DNA of 9,127 nucleotides from JBDTOX01 sp039933015 (GTDB taxonomy: Bacteria > Pseudomonadota > Gammaproteobacteria > Burkholderiales > Methylophilaceae), in contig JBDTOX010000108.1 in the NCBI GenBank assembly GCA_039933015.1, forward strand, positions 1-9,127, read 5' to 3'. Below, one piece after another: positions 6,936 to 9,127 of this stretch. The notes under the pieces were generated by a model, which was not told the DNA's origin, did not search any database, and saw only the letters and a list, made by a program, of their open reading frames with translations. The number at the start of each line of letters is the position of its first letter. Position 1 is the stretch's first letter. A program made the position numbers and the translations under genes.

Positions 6936-6969
6936 TTTGGGTAACCCTTAGCCCAGGTAACCAGGCAGG
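6936..6969. other. Convergent intergenic junction with two GGTAACC copies
   Basis: This 34-bp gap separates the hslR stop from the radical SAM stop on the opposite strand. GGTAACC occurs at 6940-6946 and again at 6956-6962. The two copies could pair into a weak stem with a central A-A mismatch and a 9-nt loop, which could act as a bidirectional terminator. No T-tract follows on either strand, so I do not call a Rho-independent terminator. Confidence 0.3.
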
Positions 6970-8112
6970 TCAGTCAAACATATCCAGCTGTGGCCGCTGG
7001 AGTTTGGGCGGCGTGAACAAATTGGTATTCAATACCGTGCGTTCTGCATTTAATCCGAGCTTGTGCGTGATGAGCTTGAAGCGCTGGGCTATCATGTCGG
7101 CGAACAGGCCAGTTCCGCGCATGCGCTGGTGAAAGGTCGCATCGTAGGCTTTGCCGCCACGGCTTTGCCTGACAATACTCAACACATGTTCTGCTTTAAG
7201 CGGGTAGTGCAGCTTGAGCCATGCTTCAAATAGCGGCGCCACTTCCAGCGGTAGCCGCAACAATACATAACCCGCAGTGCTGGCGCCGGCTTCCTGTGCT
7301 TGCTGCAGTATCGATTCCATTTCGGTATCAGTCAGCACAGGAATAATCGGAGCGGTCATTACGCCCACCGGAATCCCCGCTGCATGCAATGCGCGCACAG
7401 TTTGCAGGCGACGCTGCGGGGCAGCGGCACGCGGCTCCAGCGTGCGGCATAAATGCCTGTCGAGCGTGGTGATGGATATGAATACACGCGCCAATCCCTG
7501 TGCTGCCATGGGCGCCAGGATATCAATGTCACGTTCAACCATGGATGACTTGGTGACGATACTGAGCGGATGCTTGTGCTCAGCCAGCACCTCCAGTATT
7601 TCACGCGTGATCCGGTATTTACGCTCCAGCGGCTGGTAGGGGTCAGTATTGGTACCCAGCGCTATGGGTGCGCAGACATAGCCCGGTTTTCCCAATTCTT
7701 TCCGCAGTAGTTGCGCCGCATCTGGTTTGATCAGGATGCGGCTCTCGAAATCCAGTCCTGCTGAAAATCCCAGATAGGTATGTGTAGGCCGCGCAAAACA
7801 ATAGGTACAGCCATGCTCACAGCCCCGGTATGGATTGATGGAACGATCAAACGGGATGTCCGGCGAATCGTTCCAGTTGATAATGCTGCGGGTGTTATCA
7901 AGAATGACCTCGGTGGCGAGCGGTGCCAGCGCTTCATCAAGATTGCCCCAGCCATCATCATAATCAACACGATTGATCTGCTCAAAACGGCCTACGGTAT
8001 TGCTGGCCGTACCGCGGCACTTGAACTCCAGCGGGCGCAGTGCTTCTGACCTGCGGACAGGTTTACCAGGGGATTTCTTTTCCGTCGTAGCCATAAAATT
8101 TACCGCTGTCAT
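6970..8112 (-). CDS. PA0069-family radical SAM protein (SplB-like)
   Basis: 380 aa. NPYRGCEHGCTYCFARPTH (93-111) contains the CxxxCxxC cluster Cys98, Cys102, Cys105 that binds the radical-SAM 4Fe-4S cluster. The surrounding sequence (SIINWNDSPDIPFDRSINP before it, LGTNTDPYQPLE after) is characteristic of the PA0069/Rv2578c group, distantly related to spore photoproduct lyase. A conserved N-terminal segment (RGTASNTVGRFE, 33-44) precedes the core. The true substrate of this family is not established. The C-terminus RPQLDMFD resembles the bacterial sliding-clamp binding consensus QL(S/D)LF. ATG at 8112 is the first start after an in-frame TGA at 8133-8131, and a second ATG at 8094 is possible; neither has a clear Shine-Dalgarno. 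The start overlaps the end of the upstream dehydrogenase gene by 50 nt (32 nt for the inner start), suggesting translational coupling. Confidence 0.9.
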   Translation of the reverse strand: MTAVNFMATTEKKSPGKPVRRSEALRPLEFKCRGTASNTVGRFEQINRVDYDDGWGNLDEALAPLATEVILDNTRSIINWNDSPDIPFDRSINPYRGCEHGCTYCFARPTHTYLGFSAGLDFESRILIKPDAAQLLRKELGKPGYVCAPIALGTNTDPYQPLERKYRITREILEVLAEHKHPLSIVTKSSMVERDIDILAPMAAQGLARVFISITTLDRHLCRTLEPRAAAPQRRLQTVRALHAAGIPVGVMTAPIIPVLTDTEMESILQQAQEAGASTAGYVLLRLPLEVAPLFEAWLKLHYPLKAEHVLSIVRQSRGGKAYDATFHQRMRGTGLFADMIAQRFKLITHKLGLNAERTVLNTNLFTPPKLQRPQLDMFD

Positions 8113-8761
8113 TTGCCGTGAGGCGCGCGATCACCTGGCGCATGCCAGATACGCTTTGCTCTGCTGTGGTCGGTGCGCTGGGGCCGCCCAAATCGGTTTG
8201 CACCCAGCCGGGATGCATCGCTATTACGGTGATGCCGCGAGACGTTAAATCAATGGCCAGGCTTTTGGTGACCATGTTAAGCGCGGTTTTACTGGAACGA
8301 TAAAGGTAATGTTGACCACTGGTGTTATCGTCGATACTACCCATTTTGCTGGTGATATTCACGATCATTTTCTGCTGGCTGCGCGCCACGTGGTCTGCGA
8401 ATACCTCAGTCATTTTCATCGGCGCCATGGTGTTCACACGAAAAGTCTCCATCCACGCCTCATAATCAATGCTGGCGAAAGCTTCTTTGCCAGTGGGGTA
8501 GATGCCTGCATTATTGAGCAGCAAATCAATGCTGCTCGCCGACAGCTGTTTCGCCAACTGGTCAATCTGCGCAAAATCGGTAACCTCCAGCGCGTGCAGG
8601 CTCACCTTATCCGGATGTTGTGTTGCGAGTTGTTGTAGTACCGCAGCCTTATCTGGATTGCGACAGCAGGCAAATACCTGCCAGCCCGCTTCCGCATACT
8701 GGCGCGTGAACTCCAAACCCAGCCCACGATTGGCGCCTGTAATCAGCACATGCAATGCCAT
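8063..8761 (-). CDS. Short-chain dehydrogenase/reductase (SDR), C-factor/sniffer-like
   Basis: 232-aa classical Rossmann-fold oxidoreductase using NAD(P)H. TGANRGLG (8-15) is the glycine-rich dinucleotide motif, LLLNNAG (80-86) the structural NNAG motif, and NITSKMGSI (135-143) supplies the catalytic Ser138. YRSSK (154-158) supplies the Tyr/Lys pair, and HPGWVQTDLGG is the usual post-catalytic PG motif. Cys-Cys-Arg after the second strand (32-34) suggests NADP preference. SKMGSIDDNTSG resembles the carbonyl reductase sniffer/CsgA C-factor subgroup; the substrate cannot be read from sequence. The start at 8761 has an excellent ribosome-binding site, AAGGAG 6 nt upstream. It is the first gene of a minus-strand pair with the radical SAM protein and is divergent from the EPS-type regulator, so it may share control with it. 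Confidence 0.92.
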   Translation of the reverse strand: MALHVLITGANRGLGLEFTRQYAEAGWQVFACCRNPDKAAVLQQLATQHPDKVSLHALEVTDFAQIDQLAKQLSASSIDLLLNNAGIYPTGKEAFASIDYEAWMETFRVNTMAPMKMTEVFADHVARSQQKMIVNITSKMGSIDDNTSGQHYLYRSSKTALNMVTKSLAIDLTSRGITVIAMHPGWVQTDLGGPSAPTTAEQSVSGMRQVIARLTANDSGKFYGYDGKEIPW

Positions 8762-8767
8762 GATGCT

Positions 8768-8773
8768 CTCCTT
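8768..8773 (-). promoter_or_regulatory. Strong Shine-Dalgarno of the SDR gene
   Basis: AAGGAG on the minus strand lies 6 nt before the ATG at 8761. It is the best ribosome-binding site in the window and fixes the start of the dehydrogenase. Confidence 0.8.
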
Positions 8774-8786
8774 AAATATTGAGGAA

Positions 8787-8792
8787 ATTATA
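8787..8792 (-). promoter_or_regulatory. Predicted -10 box of the SDR/radical SAM promoter
   Basis: The minus strand reads TATAAT here, a full match to the sigma-70 consensus. The best -35 at 18-bp spacing is CGTACA (8816-8811), only three of six matches. Transcription would start near 8780, about 18 nt before the ATG and just ahead of the Shine-Dalgarno, so the leader would be very short. Confidence 0.5.
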
Positions 8793-8810
8793 GTGCTAAG
8801 TGTTAGTGCT
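8791..8810. repeat. Direct repeat TAGTGCT x2
   Basis: TAGTGCT occurs at 8791-8797 and at 8804-8810, 13 bp start to start. The copies flank or overlap the -10 and spacer of the predicted SDR promoter. They could be half-sites for a regulator, but seven-base repeats are weak evidence. Confidence 0.3.
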
Positions 8811-8833
8811 TGTACGTGAGCAATAGTTTTTGA

Positions 8834-8839
8834 TACACT
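8834..8839 (+). promoter_or_regulatory. Candidate extended -10 promoter of the EPS-type regulator
   Basis: TACACT (four of six matches to TATAAT) is preceded by TGA, giving the extended -10 form TGn-TACACT (8831-8839). TTGTAC at 8810-8815 is a possible -35 at 18-bp spacing. Transcription would begin near 8846, about 22 nt before the ATG. The -35 would lie back to back with that of the divergent SDR promoter. Confidence 0.35.
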
Positions 8840-8861
8840 GCGTTCAAACTATGAACGCAGT
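8837..8861. promoter_or_regulatory. Perfect 10+10 bp inverted repeat, likely operator
   Basis: ACTGCGTTCA (8837-8846) is the exact reverse complement of TGAACGCAGT (8852-8861), with a 5-bp spacer AACTA. The 25-bp element ends 6 nt before the regulator ATG and overlaps the candidate -10 and transcription start. Its size and symmetry fit a dimeric winged-helix repressor, most simply the adjacent MarR-like protein controlling itself. Symmetry and position are directly seen; the identity of the binder is inferred. Confidence 0.6.
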
Positions 8862-8867
8862 CTCAGC

Positions 8868-9127
8868 ATGTTAACGGACGAGTATCGCTACAAGATACTG
8901 AAAATGGTGGAAAGCAACCCAGCCATTAGCCAGCGCGAGCTCGCCCAGCAGCTGGGCATCAGCTTGGGCAAGGCAAATTTTTGTCTCAAGGCGCTGATCG
9001 AAATAGGCCTGCTCAAGGCCACCAACTTCCGTAATAACAAAAACAAACTAGCTTATATGTATTTACTGACGCCTAGCGGTATTGAAGAGAAAGCCAGCAT
9101 CACCCTGCGGTTTCTCAAATACAAAAT
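8868..9127 (+). CDS. MarR-like EPS-associated transcriptional regulator, N-terminal part
   Basis: ATG at 8868 opens a frame that runs off the right edge (86 codons visible). It starts MLTDEYRYKILKMVESNP, then ISQRELAQQLGISLGKANF forms a helix-turn-helix (about 20-38), followed by LKALIEIGLLKATNF (recognition helix and wing) and KNKLAYMYLLTPSGIEEKA. This matches the small MarR-type regulators annotated as EPS-associated, usually found at the edge of exopolysaccharide gene clusters in betaproteobacteria and relatives. Most of the roughly 100-120 residues of such proteins are visible. The start fits the family N-terminus although no Shine-Dalgarno is present. A perfect inverted repeat just upstream suggests autoregulation. 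The EPS genes it may control would lie beyond the right edge. Confidence 0.85.
   Translation, partial: MLTDEYRYKILKMVESNPAISQRELAQQLGISLGKANFCLKALIEIGLLKATNFRNNKNKLAYMYLLTPSGIEEKASITLRFLKYK

Noticed and set aside
6936..6969. Bidirectional Rho-independent terminator between hslR and the radical SAM gene
   Set aside because: The two GGTAACC copies give only a short, mismatched stem and there is no T-run on either side.
8851..8853. ATG at 8851 as an alternative start of the EPS-type regulator
   Set aside because: It is out of frame with the regulator and lies within the palindrome; the ATG at 8868 gives the expected family N-terminus.

Overview
The window reads as chromosomal DNA of a Gram-negative betaproteobacterium. 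The protein styles (EPS-associated MarR-like regulator, PA0069-type radical SAM protein, LonB-like protease followed by Hsp15) and the moderate GC content suggest a Nitrosomonadales/Methylophilaceae-like organism. That placement is an impression from protein resemblance, not a computed result. Coding density is high. I see no rRNA, tRNA, CRISPR array, insertion sequence or phage gene.

Layout. (1) 1-1825, minus strand: a CHASE2-domain membrane protein, followed 11 nt later by the start of a secreted protein that runs off the left edge. Together they look like an envelope-sensing operon. (2) 1826-1971: a divergent intergenic region with a consensus TATAAT box almost touching the rmuC start codon. 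(3) 1972-6935, plus strand: rmuC (DNA recombination/nuclease-like), an unrecognised 59-aa ORF, moaD and moaE (the two subunits of molybdopterin synthase), a LonB-like S16 protease with an altered Walker A motif, and hslR (Hsp15). Spacing inside rmuC-orf59-moaD-moaE is very tight (2 nt, an 8-nt overlap, 19 nt). The protease follows after 62 nt and hslR after another 29 nt. (4) 6970-8761, minus strand and convergent with hslR: a short-chain dehydrogenase, then a PA0069-family radical SAM protein whose start lies inside the dehydrogenase gene (50-nt overlap). (5) 8762-8867: a divergent regulatory region containing a perfect 10+10 bp inverted repeat. (6) 8868 to the right edge: the 5' part of a MarR-like EPS-associated regulator.

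How the genes fit together: most are housekeeping or stress functions (molybdenum cofactor synthesis, DNA maintenance, protein quality control, ribosome rescue). No obviously new multi-gene defence or mobile system is visible. The points most worth a second look are the degenerate ATPase motifs of the Lon-like protein, whose Ser-Lys protease dyad is intact; a clamp-binding-like QLDMF tail on the radical SAM protein; the perfect palindrome over the predicted start of the EPS-regulator transcript; the 59-aa ORF embedded between rmuC and moaD; and the CHASE2 protein, which has no recognisable output domain.
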